64,000 nucleotides of DNA from Leguminivora glycinivorella (taxonomy: Eukaryota; Arthropoda; Insecta; Lepidoptera; Tortricidae). A model generated the notes under the pieces. The model had not been told where the DNA came from. It searched no databases and saw nothing but the letters and a program-made list of their open reading frames with translations. Location: positions 16,319,916-16,383,915 of the forward strand of contig NC_062998.1 of the NCBI RefSeq assembly GCF_023078275.1. Direction: 5' to 3'. Below are positions 52,261-64,000 of the stretch, piece after piece. Positions within the stretch are counted from its first letter, which is position 1, and every line of letters begins with the position of its first letter. The translations under genes were made by a program, and so were the position numbers.

Positions 52261-52267
52261 AACAGAA

Positions 52268-52375
52268 ATATAGATGCCAACAAAGTGCCAAAATATGTAT
52301 GACATGTACACGACTTTATTGCTTATACGTTAAGGTTGTGGATGCGTAAGTTTTGGGACTTTGTCCACATCTATC
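52268..52375. mobile_element. Foldback MITE, ACAAAGTGCCAAAA
   Basis: ATAGATGCCAACAAAGTGCC pairs imperfectly with GGGACTTTGTCCACATCTAT. Same AAGTGCCAAAA word as the 6374-7558 TIR. Confidence 0.7.
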
Positions 52376-52514
52376 CTAATACCTATGAATGAGATATTGG
52401 TATGAAACATGGATATAAAGTTAGCACGCTTTCTAGCAAATAAAGAAATATTGGGTAAGACTTTACACAGATCAACCCAGCCCCAATCTAAGAAAAACTT
52501 GTACTTTGATTGCT

Positions 52515-52650
52515 ATTTTTTTTATCATCCTCTTTTGTGTCCCACTGCTGGGCAAAGGCCTCCCCTCGCTTTCTCCACTCGACCCTGTTGTCGGCATTTT
52601 CCCACCATTTTGGATAGAATGCGTCCAGGTCGTCCCGCCATCTCCTTGAT
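52515..52650 (-). mobile_element. LINE reverse-transcriptase C-terminal fragment
   Basis: On the - strand reads RWRDDLDAFYPKWWENADNR then EWRKRGEAFAQQWDTKEDD, the usual end of an endonuclease/reverse-transcriptase polyprotein. 5'-truncated. Confidence 0.75.
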
Positions 52651-52929
52651 TGCTATTAGGCGACGATATATTTACCTACTTACAGATATACATAGATAAA
52701 TACATACAAAACGACCATGACAGGAACAAGTATCTGCCAAAGTCGTAGTAAAGCTACCGTGATAATCTTCGGTACGAATACAGTTCAAGAGAGCGGACTT
52801 GTGCTTAGATCTGTCTTGGCATTGGAAGATGGCGTCACGACCCAAGTGCAAATATTGAGAGGAACGGGACGGTCGCTTCTCTGTACAAACGTAGACCTCG
52901 TTTTCCTATTGAAATATTGGCATCTTGGA

Positions 52930-53260
52930 ATAGTACATTACATCAGAGGCCGGGAAAATGAGGATTTCCGGCCAAGTGGGTATATACGGCCGAGCGAGCG
53001 TGCGAGCGAGGCCGGATAGGGATACGAGGCCGGGAATCCGTTTTCACGCCGAGGCATGTATAGTGCTTTTCTCAAACATACAATGAAATAAAAAAAAAAT
53101 GCTCTAAAGGACAATATTTTATAAAAAAAAGTTACTTTGCAGGCCTAGGCCTGAAAAATAATATGAAATCCCTTTACAAGTTGTTGCGCCCAAAAAGCGA
53201 TACTTCCCAGCCCATTTTAAGGAACGTAAAGACAATATTTCATTGCATGTTTGAGAAAAT
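52930..53260 (+). repeat. GAGGCCGGG / CTCAAACATACAATGAAAT repeat
   Basis: Inverted counterpart at 57780-58060 (CAGGCCTAGGCCTG, GCGATACTTCCCAGCCC). Related to 14750-15860. Confidence 0.75.
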
Positions 53261-53269
53261 TATTTTTAC

Positions 53270-54770
53270 ATGACATGATTTAAAAATTGTATGATATAAA
53301 ACTGCAAAAACGAATTGTAACGCATATTATGAATTTACAAACATCCCGACATTTCGAACCTTTATCAGCGTTCGTGGTTACCGGGTGACTAAGGAATATT
53401 ATGTTCAATGTGTAAAACACCCATATACAAGAAATATCAATGAACCACAAATTATAAATATGTATTATAGGTTTTTAAGACTGGTTCACACAATAAGTTT
53501 ATAATAAATGCTATGCATCATTAAAAAAAATATATGCACTAAGTTTTAAAAAAATACGATTACGAATTACTAGTATTAGGTATCGACTTGTATTTAATAG
53601 TTACAATCTCATACTGGCTTTATAATCTTGTGCACCAAACTAACTATCTCTGATTTGCCCAATGCTTGACTGGTAGAGAATGCCTTAAGGCGTTAAGTCC
53701 GCCATTTGTACTTTTTATTGATAATTTGTGCAATAAAGTTTAAATAAATAAATGAATTACTGTAATTTAAATAAGTACAACTGAAAAAATGAACTGCTAA
53801 TATCCAACACCATCCGATATAATCCGTTTCCGTAGTTTTATTTTGAGTGATTTATGGCGCTAACCGAAGAATATATTATTTTAATTAAATATTTATTCAG
53901 ATAATGCAAATAAAAGTACGTAACATATAATTATAAAATATTATAAATAATATACACAATTAAGAAAAAACATTAACTAAACTAAACTATATAGTATATA
54001 CTAGGTAACTTTAATTAAAACATTTTAACCATAACCACCTACGATCACTTTCTATTATAAAAGTGTGAAACAACAATCGTTTTATAGTTTGAAACTTTGA
54101 AACAACAATACTAATATAAAAATGGCCATAAAACTTTTAAAGATTTGCTTGACCATCTTTAGATAATCCAAAGTTAAAATTTTATCGAATGTCGAATGTA
54201 TATATCTCTGCAGGAAAATGAGGACAGTTTTGTATGTCCGACATCGCGCAGCCAGTTTTCGTCTTAAACCCAACAGGAAATCGACGTTTCATATAAAAAC
54301 CACGACCTTGATTATAATGTTATGACCTGGGTACCTACTACCTAGCCAACGTCACAATCGTTTACGTTTCGTAAGCGCGTAGTAGCTAGCTCTCATTATC
54401 GCTAGTAGCGCGACAGAGCCAGACTGCGATTCGATCGCCATCGCCACTTGTCTTGTCACTTCTACTAGGCCGGCAGTAGGTATCACCAAATAAGGATATC
54501 ATATGAGACAACATAATTCAAAGTCCTCTGACTGTTTACACACGGTTTTTAATTATGGTTATTTATTAACTTAAAGATGGTTTGCGGCTTTAACTATAAG
54601 GATGGACAACGGAAACAACAATATCGCCAAAAGTGATAATATGTTAAACCGGTTTGTATTTCGTCAACCATTGATGTAACTACGTAAACGTATGTCCAGT
54701 ATTGTCCAGTCAAAGTATTAAAATTATAGGTGGACAAAATGTCAAAAATATGTATCCACGTGGTATCAAC
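53270..54770. other. AT-rich intergenic DNA with a LINE 3' tail
   Basis: 53620-53757 is a LINE 3' end in + orientation: GGTAGAGAATGCCTTAAGGC, CCATTTGTACTTTTTATTG and a TTTAAATAAATAAATGAA tail. Otherwise nothing recognised. Confidence 0.5.
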
Positions 54771-54773
54771 CTA

Positions 54774-54956
54774 TCCATCCATTTTACTATTATAAATGAG
54801 AAAGTGTGTGTGTCTGTTTGTTTGTCCGTCTTTCACGGCAAAACGGAGCGACGAATTGACGTGATTTTTTAAGTGGTGATAGTTGAAGGGATGGAGAGTG
54901 ACATAGCCTACTTTTTGTCTCTTTCTAACGCGAGCGAAGCCGTGGGCAAAAGCTAG
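54774..54956 (+). mobile_element. Helitron-like element
   Basis: Starts TCCATCCATTTTACTATTAT, ends CGCGAGCGAAGCCGTG then CTAG and T. The hairpin has one mismatch. Confidence 0.75.
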
Positions 54957-55087
54957 TAATATATAATTGCCATATTATACATTAATCATTTACCAAATTA
55001 TATCTAGATTCATTCCTAAATTTTTAAACTTATTACTAAGTCTAAATAATACTATTTACGACTATTTATTTATTTATATTTATTTTT

Positions 55088-55318
55088 TTGACGACCGGTT
55101 TGGCTCAGTCGGTAGTGACCCTGCCTGCTGAGCCGCGGTCCTGGGTTCGAATCTCGGTAAGGGCATTTATTTGTGTGATGGGCACAGATATTTGTTCTTG
55201 AGTCATGGACGTTTTCTATGTATATCAGTAGGTATATTATGTATATATATCGTTGTCTGAGTACCCACAATACAAGCCTTCTTGAGCTTACCGTGGGGTT
55301 CAGTCAATCTGGGATGGA
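55088..55318 (+). mobile_element. tRNA-derived SINE
   Basis: GACGACCGGTTTGGCTCAGT, box A TGGCTCAGTCGG, box B GGTTCGAATC, body to GGGGTTCAGTCAATCTG. Abuts a Helitron-like fragment. Confidence 0.8.
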
Positions 55319-55448
55319 GTGTGACATAACTCCATCCCTTCAACTATCTCCACTTAAAAAATCATGTCAATTCGTCGCTCCGTTTTGCCGTGAAAGACGG
55401 ACAAACAAACAGACACACACACTTTCCCATTTATAATATTAGTATGGA
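55319..55448 (-). mobile_element. Helitron-like 5' fragment
   Basis: On the - strand starts TCCATACTAATATTATAAAT at 55448; 3' truncated at the SINE junction. Confidence 0.7.
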
Positions 55449-55834
55449 TTAATTAATTGCCACACCCTACGGGATGCCACGCGACCTCTTATGTACCATG
55501 GTTTCCAAAAAACGATTAATAGATTGATTGATTGTTTTTTTATACGACAATTGTACGGGTATGCCATACCTATGCGAGAGTTAAATATATATTATACTTA
55601 TTTATTGATGTAGAATTTATTCATATATGTACATACCATATACATAATTTACATCCTAGGGTCCTCGTTCCTAGCATAAGGTAATATTAAGAAGCTACAG
55701 GAGGGGTCAATTCTCCATACAAACGCTCTCGACTATTTCCTCCTCCTATTTGGTTTTTGAAGATAGAGATAAAGCAATGATTTTTTCAACACAGATTTTT
55801 TTTTTAACTCCCGAACTGTTATTCATCATTTACA

Positions 55835-56275
55835 GGGTCGTGCATAGACCTTTAAAACCACTTTAAAACACTACATAAAAGTCTATTCCCAAAGCCAGAG
55901 TCCGCCGCGCCGGCTTTCAGCGCATGCGCGCAGTATCGAAAAAACTGAAAACGCATTGTTTGGCTCTGTAACCATGGCAACGCATTGTTATAACGATACT
56001 GCGCGCGTGCGCGGGAAGGCTTCGGGCAGCTGAGCTGACAGTGCAAACCTTTGCGTCAAAATAAAGGAAACAGTGTGAATTTTATGAAAGTTATTCAAGA
56101 AAACTATTAAAAACTAAGTGCATGGTCGTAGAAAAAGTATTGTATGCAACGGTGTTTAACTGAGTCAAAAAAACTCGTGGCGTCTTAGAAACAATTTTCG
56201 GCTTTGCCTCAAATTGTTACCCACTCGACTTTTTTGACTTCCTTTAAACGCATGTTGCATAAAATACTATTATCT
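55835..56275 (-). repeat. GCGTTTAAAGGAGGTC repeat (copy 3)
   Basis: Inverted relative of 4463-4905, including GGCTCTGTAACCATGGCAAC. Confidence 0.75.
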
Positions 56276-56570
56276 GTGTCGGACCGTTTTGAATATTTTC
56301 GTATTGTTATGTTTAAAGACGCTATAGAGCCCATCAAAAATTTCCAAAAACGGCGTTATTGATTATGGCTTAAAAAAGGTGTGGTATTCAAAATTGGTGA
56401 CAATAAGCCAAAAAAAAAACTGAACGGTCCGACACATATTATCTCATTGTTATTCTGATTCTCAAATTTCGTTACGATTGATTAAGTTTTGAAGAAGGAA
56501 TCAGTCGAGAGCGGGTCCTCGATTTTAAAGATTTATTCGCAATATCTTCTGAGTTGTTCTTAATGGACAT

Positions 56571-56823
56571 TTTTTGTCGATATATATCATCATCATTCCC
56601 TTGCCCTTTTCCCATTATTTGGGGTCGGCGCAGCAGATCAACTTCCTCCATTTCTCTCTATCAGCCGTCATTTCCATACTAATACCTTTCACTCTCATAT
56701 CGTTGTTCACACATTCCATCCATCTTTTCTTAGGCCTTCCACTACCATTGTATCCATCCACTTTCATATTTACCACTCGTTTTATAACATTGCTTTCATC
56801 CCTCCGCATTTTTGTCGATATAT
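56571..56823 (-). mobile_element. 5'-truncated LINE with 15-bp target duplication
   Basis: TTTTTGTCGATATAT is present at 56571-56585 and 56809-56823. Between them the - strand reads VVNMKVDGYNGSGRPKKRWM then DREKWRKLICCADPK, an RT C-terminal end, followed by a GATGAT 3' tail. Confidence 0.85.
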
Positions 56824-56829
56824 CTAGTT

Positions 56830-57162
56830 GTGCAATTCCCGAAAAGTTTGTACCTACATTTGGATCACGTCTCCGATTTTGATAAAAATTGGTAGGCTCC
56901 ATGTCCCATAGAGTCCATGATGCTGAGCAAGATCCACTAGGTTTCCCAAAATGTCCTATGTAGTTTGTATGAAACCTTCCTTTTTTGTTACCAGATTTCT
57001 TTACATTTTCGGTAACAAAAAAGGAAAGTTTCATACAATCAACCTAGGACATTTTGGGAAACCTAGTGGATCTTGCTCAGCATCATGGACTCTATCAGTC
57101 TACCAATTTTTATCCAAATCGGAGACGTGATCCAAATGTACAAACTTTTCGGGAATTGCACA
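56830..57162. mobile_element. Foldback MITE, GTGCAATTCCCGAAAAGT
   Basis: Arms of about 150 bp: GTGCAATTCCCGAAAAGTTT pairs with AAACTTTTCGGGAATTGCAC, continuing to CCTAGTGGATCTTGC. Short loop. Confidence 0.9.
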
Positions 57163-57775
57163 GTTAATAACACTAGTATATTTAACTGGAATTCCCAAAT
57201 TAAAAAAGGGGCTCCTTTCAATTTTAGCGTCTTACAATCCATACTTCCATTGCACCATTCGTCGGATCGATCACTTCATAAAATTAAGTATACCTATCAA
57301 TCTATGTCACAAAAATTAGGTACATAATATAGTTAACAGAAAAATAATAATTATAATATAGGTAAACAGACACACGCACAACGCAGACGCACTTTTGTGA
57401 CACACCCGATTATCTTGTGCTAGATATTTTGTGCTAAATATCAAAAAAACGGGTCTTAATGACGCAAATCTTTGACTCTGAAGTCTGAATTCCAATATTT
57501 CCGCTCAAAACAGTTTTTTTGTAAAACCGGTACCTACGGATACTTTGTAATCCGATTGCGATCGGAGGATTCCATTAAAGCTTAATGGCTCTGTTGTCTG
57601 TAGGTAGCCTACGTCCGTTCGCGAACATTATTTCTGGGAGTAGCAGCAGCAGTCACTTTATACTTGCATTCTCTGAAAAATAATTTTATCATAAAAATAT
57701 ACATACATTATAAATATGGGCACTTTATCGCTAGTGCTTTTTCATTAACAAAATATTGAGTAAATATGAAATAGT
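57163..57775. other. Intergenic DNA, no gene seen
   Basis: The first 70 bp continue the ACGGTCCGACACAGAT repeat (as at 60412-60470); the rest is not recognised. Confidence 0.4.
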
Positions 57776-57779
57776 ATTT

Positions 57780-58060
57780 TCTCAATTATGCAATGAAATA
57801 TTGTCTTTACGTTCCTTAAAATGGGCTGGGAAGTATCGCTTTTTGGGCGCAACAACTCGAGAGGACTGTAAAGCAGGATTTCATATTATTTTTCAGGCCT
57901 AGGCCTGCAAAGTCTCTTTATAAAAATAGAGCATTTTTTTTTATTTCATTGTATAAAAATATACATGCATTAAAACGGATTATGGGCACTTTATCGCTAG
58001 CTCGCACGCTCGGCCGTATATTCATTGGCCGGAAATCCTCATATTGAGCCTCTGATGTAA
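57780..58060 (-). repeat. Inverted copy of the 52930-53260 repeat
   Basis: GCAATGAAATATTGTCTTTA, CAGGCCTAGGCCTG and GGCCGGAAATCCTC mirror the 53 kb copy. Confidence 0.75.
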
Positions 58061-58089
58061 TAGTACTATTTTTCTACTCCCGTGTTGTT

Positions 58090-58510
58090 ATTCGTCATTT
58101 ACCGTGTCGTGCATAGATCGTTAAAACCCTACATAAAAGATGCCCGCCCCCGGCCGGCGCCCCGCGCACCCACGCATACGATAGAGCTCTAAAGCATTGT
58201 TAGGTAGCCTTTAAGGGATATAGCGGGCCGCGGCGCGGGGGAGCGCGAGCGACAGGGTGAGTGCAGAAACATTGCAGAGGACAAGTCAAAATACTTATAG
58301 GAAACAGTGCGAATTTCACGAAAGTTATTCTAGAAAACTATTCAAAAGCACTTAGGTCGTAGAAAAAGTATTGTATGCAACGGTGTTTAACTGAGTCAAA
58401 AAATACTCGTGGCGTCTTAATAACAATTTTCGGCTTCGCCTCAAATTGTTACTCACGACACTCGTCTTTTTTGACCGCCTTTAAACGCCTGTTCCATAAA
58501 ATACTATTAT
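58090..58510 (-). repeat. GCGTTTAAAGGAGGTC repeat (copy 4)
   Basis: Diverged in the GC-rich middle (58140-58255), conserved at TTGTATGCAACGGTGTTTAA and the end. Confidence 0.7.
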
Positions 58511-59285
58511 ACAATCGTGATATAATACTAAGCTTTTCAGTCGAGTATCATGTTTAGGCCACGAAGCTTGCTGAGTGGCCTAATAGTACGGTACGAGAGT
58601 GAAAAACTTAATTATATCACTATTGTATACAACACTTTTTCTACGAGTCATATCTTCATCAACAATGGACGGAAATATCATTCAATTTAAAATTAATGTC
58701 ACAAAAAATTAATTACCTAGCAACCAATTTTTTGTAATAGTCGTCTCTGATTGGCCGATAACGCGACAGATAAAAAAAAATATGTTTCAGATGCAGAAAA
58801 ATTGGCCAAGTATCGCAAATTAGTATAGAAATTGTATGAAGTTCTATTTTTGAAATAAAATTATTACAGTTAACTAAAGTCAACTATAATGAGATATTAT
58901 TGTTAAGTTGGAACTGCCATAGAGTATCCAACACTGAAAAGTTAGCAATTATAGTTTAGTCTGTGGTGTCCTAATTGACAGATTACAGACGAGTTTTTTT
59001 TTTTTTTTTTTATACTACGTCGGTGGCAAACAAGCATACGGCCCGCCTGATGTAAAGCGGTCACCGTAACCTATGGACGCATGCAACTCAAACAGTGTCA
59101 CATACGCGTTGCCACCCCATAGAAACTTGTCCATTCCCTCTTGCTGTGTTAAGTACACAGCAAAAAGGAGTGCACAAGCTCTAAGGAGGGTTCGGGTTGC
59201 CGACGGACGACGGACAATAGACGGAACAAGTTAGTTCCGTAAGTCCTCCCGTCATCAGCACACCGCACCCTCGTTGAGCTCTAAA
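58511..59285. repeat. Repeat mosaic
   Basis: 58511-58990 resembles, reversed, 14290-14760 (TACGGTACGAGAGTGAAAA, CAACACTGAAAAGTT). 59010-59285 is the inverted copy of the 51930 repeat. Confidence 0.6.
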
Positions 59286-59508
59286 AAATAAACTTAAAAT
59301 AAAGTTGGGTACTTTTTACGAAAAAATAAGCTAGGTACTTTAATAGATATATTATCGTGAGGGTTTTGTGAGCGTTTGTGCATTCGGATATGCACACAGC
59401 AGGGGTCAATTTTCCATTCCATACAAACGACTATTTCCTCCCTGGTTTTTTAAATTAGAGCAATGATTTTTTTAACACAGATTATAATTTTTTTATCTGT
59501 GTCGGACC

Positions 59509-60130
59509 GTTTTTAGGGTTCCGTAGTCAACTAGGAACCCTTATAGTTTCGCCATGTCTGTCTATCCGTCCGTCCGTCCGTCCGTCCGCGGATAATCTCA
59601 GTAACCGTTAGCACTAGAAAGCTGAAATTTGGTACCAATATGTATATTAATCACGCCAACAAAGTGCAAAAATAAAAAATTGAAAAAAATCTTTTATTAG
59701 GGTACCCCCCCCCCTACATGTAAAGTGGGGGCTGATATTTTTTCCCCCCTACATGTAAAGTGGGGCTGATATATTTTTTTCTGAAATTCCAACCCCAACG
59801 TGTGATATATTGTTGGATAGGTATTGAAAAAAATGAATAAGGGTTTACTAAGATTGTATTTTGATAATATTAGTATTTTCTGAAATAATCGCTCCTAAAG
59901 ATTCACCTACTTTTATAAATTTTAAAAAAGACTTTGCGTCAAATTACCCCCCTCTAACTTTTGAACCATATGTTTAAAAAATATGAAAAAAATCACAAAA
60001 GTAGAACTTTATAAAGACTTTCTAGGAAAATTGTTTTGAACTTGATAGGTTCAGTAGTTTTTGAGAAAAATACGGAAAACTACGGAACCCTACACTGAGC
60101 GTGGCCCGACACGCTCTTGGCCGGTTTTTT
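59509..60130 (-). mobile_element. MITE, GGGTTCCGTAG family (copy 4, inverted)
   Basis: Ends TAGGGTTCCGTAGTCAACTA and GCGTGGCCCGACACGCTCTT. It carries an internal duplication of CTACATGTAAAGTGGGG. Confidence 0.85.
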
Positions 60131-60647
60131 TTTGATACTTTGATTTTTAAAGGCCCATGAAAAATTTCCAAAAACGGCCTTTTTCACTGTGGCAAAATGT
60201 GTGATATGCAAAATTGGTACCATTTAGCCAAAAAATTAAACGGTTCCGACACAGATTATGTATTTCATTGTCATTTAGATTCTCAAATTTCGTTCCGATT
60301 GATTAAATTTTTGAGGAGGAAACAATCGAGAGCCTCGATTTTAAAAAATTTTTTCGCAATATCTCAGTTAAAAGTAACCGAGTTGTTCTTAATGGACAAT
60401 TTTAAATTAATAACACGAGTATATTATTTAACTGGAATTCCCAAATTGAGATGGGTCTTTCCATTTTAGTATTTTCGCTCCTGTAGCGTCTTAATGACAA
60501 TTAAATAAATGATTCAGTACACTTTTCTAATACTGTTAGCTCAATAATTTATTCTATTGCTGTTATTATCATTAGCTAAGAACACAATTATGTAATTTAT
60601 ACGCCACATCAACTTCCTCTTGTTAATTAATAATAGGCTAGTTTCCT

Positions 60648-60895
60648 ATACTTAAAATAAAATATTTTATGCAATGCACGAAATAAAGTACCACATAATT
60701 AGACGAAAAATATGGACAGTAGTTATTTTTAAACAAAATTTATATTTAATAAGTCAAAGAGAAAGATATAAAGTAAACTAATTGACCGTGACGTCACTCC
60801 TCAGTATTTCATAGTAATTCCATATTAGCAAATCGTTTTGACAGTTCTTAAAAAGAAGCTGATTTGACTAGTAGGAAACTAGCCTATTGAAACGC
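60648..60895 (+). repeat. Dispersed repeat, GCACGAAATAAAG family (copy 2)
   Basis: Direct relative of 39205-39455. Confidence 0.7.
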
Positions 60896-61441
60896 AACGA
60901 TTTAGGTATATTCCTTGAAGTAAAAAAAAATCCAACGGTGATAATATTGCTAGTCATGATCATGGGTACTTTTCAGTGATGTCGTCTGGTAATAATTTAA
61001 GTACTCACGCTTTCGTCATTGTTATGTTGACTGTGTTTAGCCATGATTCACGTCTAACAGTTCTGATAGTAGGTAGGTAGGTAGGTAGGTAGGTTAGATT
61101 GATCTGCTCCTTGCCGAGATGCCCACGCGAATCCGCTATGGATGAGCCGGATAGACGACTTTAAATATCACGTGTGAAACGTGTTTGCGTCTAGCCTTCA
61201 TATAGTTCAAACTAAGTACAAACACAGAATACGCCGAGCCGTAGGTTCTATGTAGTTAACAAGTGACACAGTGCGATTCACACGAGTTGTCTTTACACGT
61301 GTAGAAAAACAGTAAAAATAAGAAAAAATAACAATATTTATCTTACTTACACGTGAGAACGTGAATCTATTATAGGAAGTGTTGTTCGGCAAATTGATAC
61401 GAAATGATCATTTAAAAACTGGTTGATTATAAATAGCAAAC

Positions 61442-61495
61442 ATGAAACGCAGTGCTATTTTGTGGTGGAATATTCTGACCTACACCGTGCGCAAT
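61442..61495 (+). CDS. Possible short first coding exon, unknown gene
   Basis: ATG followed by 18 codons (MKRSAILWWNILTYTVRN) and a consensus donor AAT|GTAAGT in phase 0. The 400 bp before it are mostly non-repetitive, as in a promoter. It could be an alternative start for the gene beginning at 46 kb, but that exon ends in phase 2, so they would not share one frame at the same acceptor. Confidence 0.3.
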
Positions 61496-61499
61496 GTAA

Positions 61500-61920
61500 G
61501 TCAACTATATACCAAGTTATAACCACCTAGTTACCAATTTTATGTGAAAACTATTTATGTAATGTTTCTTACGAGAATCAACTCAAGTATATTTACATTA
61601 CATAATTAATTAGGATTTAAACATTTTCAGCAATAGTGGTTTAACCATAGGGCATAAACCTAGGGCAATCCAGTTGAGCGACTTTTTATTATATATTTAA
61701 CGCTGTTTAAACCAGGGGCAAGTTATTTTTTGTTTATAAGGTGATAACATAATATTATATTAATAACCCTAACTCATTATATTTATTTACTAACTTGCAA
61801 GTTTTGCAAACGTGAATGTAAATACAAATTATACAAATAATTTATTCGGAAAATAGGTAGGTAGGTATTTTGCACGCCAAAAACATTGCATCGAAATTAC
61901 AGTTGATAATATCAAGGACG
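61500..61920 (+). other. AT-rich DNA, no gene seen
   Basis: Would be the first part of an intron if the 61442 exon is real. Confidence 0.3.
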
Positions 61921-61924
61921 ATAC

Positions 61925-62455
61925 AATACGGGACAGACAAAGCCCATACAAAAAAGCGTACCCCTGAAATGTATGGGCCTTTTAGGCTTAAAATTAGATG
62001 ACGCTGTTTCGCAACCTGGAAGTGGCCAAAATCATATTTTCCCTAAATACTTTTGCGTGTTTTTATTTTTTGTAAGAAGAAATGACATGCTTCTTATTAA
62101 TAATACCACGTCAATACACATTTTGAAAAAAAAAATTGCAGGCATCATACTACACTGAGTTATGATTATGATAGTATTTTTTAATAGGTGGCGCTAAGAA
62201 ATCCAGGTAGGTACGATTCTTAGTATGAAGATTGTAAATCCATACTAATCCATACTAATATTATAAATGGGAAAGTGCGTGTGTCTGTTTGTTTGTCCGT
62301 TTTTCACGGCAAAACGGAGCGACGAATTGACGTGATTTTTTAGGTGGAGATAGTTGAAGGGACGAAGAGTGAAATAGGCTACTTTTTGTCTTTCTCTAAC
62401 GCGAGCGAAGCCGCGAGCAAAAGCTAGTAATATATAAATTATCCTTGATAATATT
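61925..62455 (+). repeat. GACAAAGCCC repeat (copy 3) carrying a Helitron-like insertion
   Basis: Repeat halves 61925-62238 and 62428-62455 flank the Helitron-like element at 62239-62427. Confidence 0.8.
62239..62427 (+). mobile_element. Helitron-like element
   Basis: Starts TCCATACTAA duplicated once, then TATTATAAATGGGAAAG; ends GCGAGCGAAGCCGCGAGC and CTAG, flanked A/T. Confidence 0.8.
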
Positions 62456-62610
62456 ATTATTATAATAATAAATAACGGTGTACCCCTTACATTTAATTAA
62501 AGTGTCAAAGGAGCCTCTAAGCGTCGGCTTCGGATCCGCACACGCCTCCCAAAGGTCCGGAACACCATTGTTCCGTGATGGGGAAGACTAATTAATCTAA
62601 ATATAAGTAA

Positions 62611-64000
<1,390 letters not shown>

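Overview
The window looks like an insect nuclear genome, almost certainly a moth or butterfly. It has short spliced exons in long introns packed with small mobile elements: foldback MITEs, tRNA-derived SINEs, Helitron-like elements ending in a hairpin plus CTAG, and truncated LINEs. Most of these families occur two to eight times within the 64 kb. Nothing looks bacterial, viral or CRISPR-like.

Genes. (1) 0.6-24.4 kb, + strand: the last eight coding exons (about 469 codons) of an EFHC1/EFHC2-type ciliary DM10 protein. The third DM10 domain is present, domains one and two must lie upstream, and the usual C-terminal EF-hand is not seen. Exons 5 and 6 of this run have been partly duplicated: one copy adds an in-frame second splice donor and the other is a dead exon. 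(2) 28.3-33.8 kb, - strand: a complete four-exon gene for membrin/GOSR2, a Golgi Qb-SNARE of 210 residues. (3) 35.1-35.9 kb, + strand: a complete 247-residue M6/PLP-family tetraspan membrane protein in one uninterrupted exon, divergent from membrin. (4) 45.65-46.37 kb, + strand: a probable first non-coding exon and first coding exon (109 codons) of a gene I cannot name, whose later exons were not found. A further possible short first coding exon lies at 61.44 kb.

The rest is mainly repeats. 0-24 kb: intronic MITEs, a 1.86 kb element with many copies of GTTGTCGGCC near its ends, long-TIR elements and a near-perfect 137-bp-arm hairpin. 24-28 kb: intergenic foldbacks. 36-45 kb: AT-rich intergenic DNA, a three-level nested insertion and two LINE fragments. 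47-60 kb: a dense mosaic of inverted and tandem repeats. 62.6-64 kb: a Helitron-like element that runs into more than 100 units of CCCTGT, G-quadruplex-prone on the - strand, and continues past the window edge.

The genes do not form a pathway: cilium, Golgi transport and neuronal or junctional membrane are unrelated jobs. The most informative features are the exon duplication in the EFHC gene, an Asn at the SNARE zero layer of membrin, and the internal empty-site comparisons that define the ends of the mobile elements.
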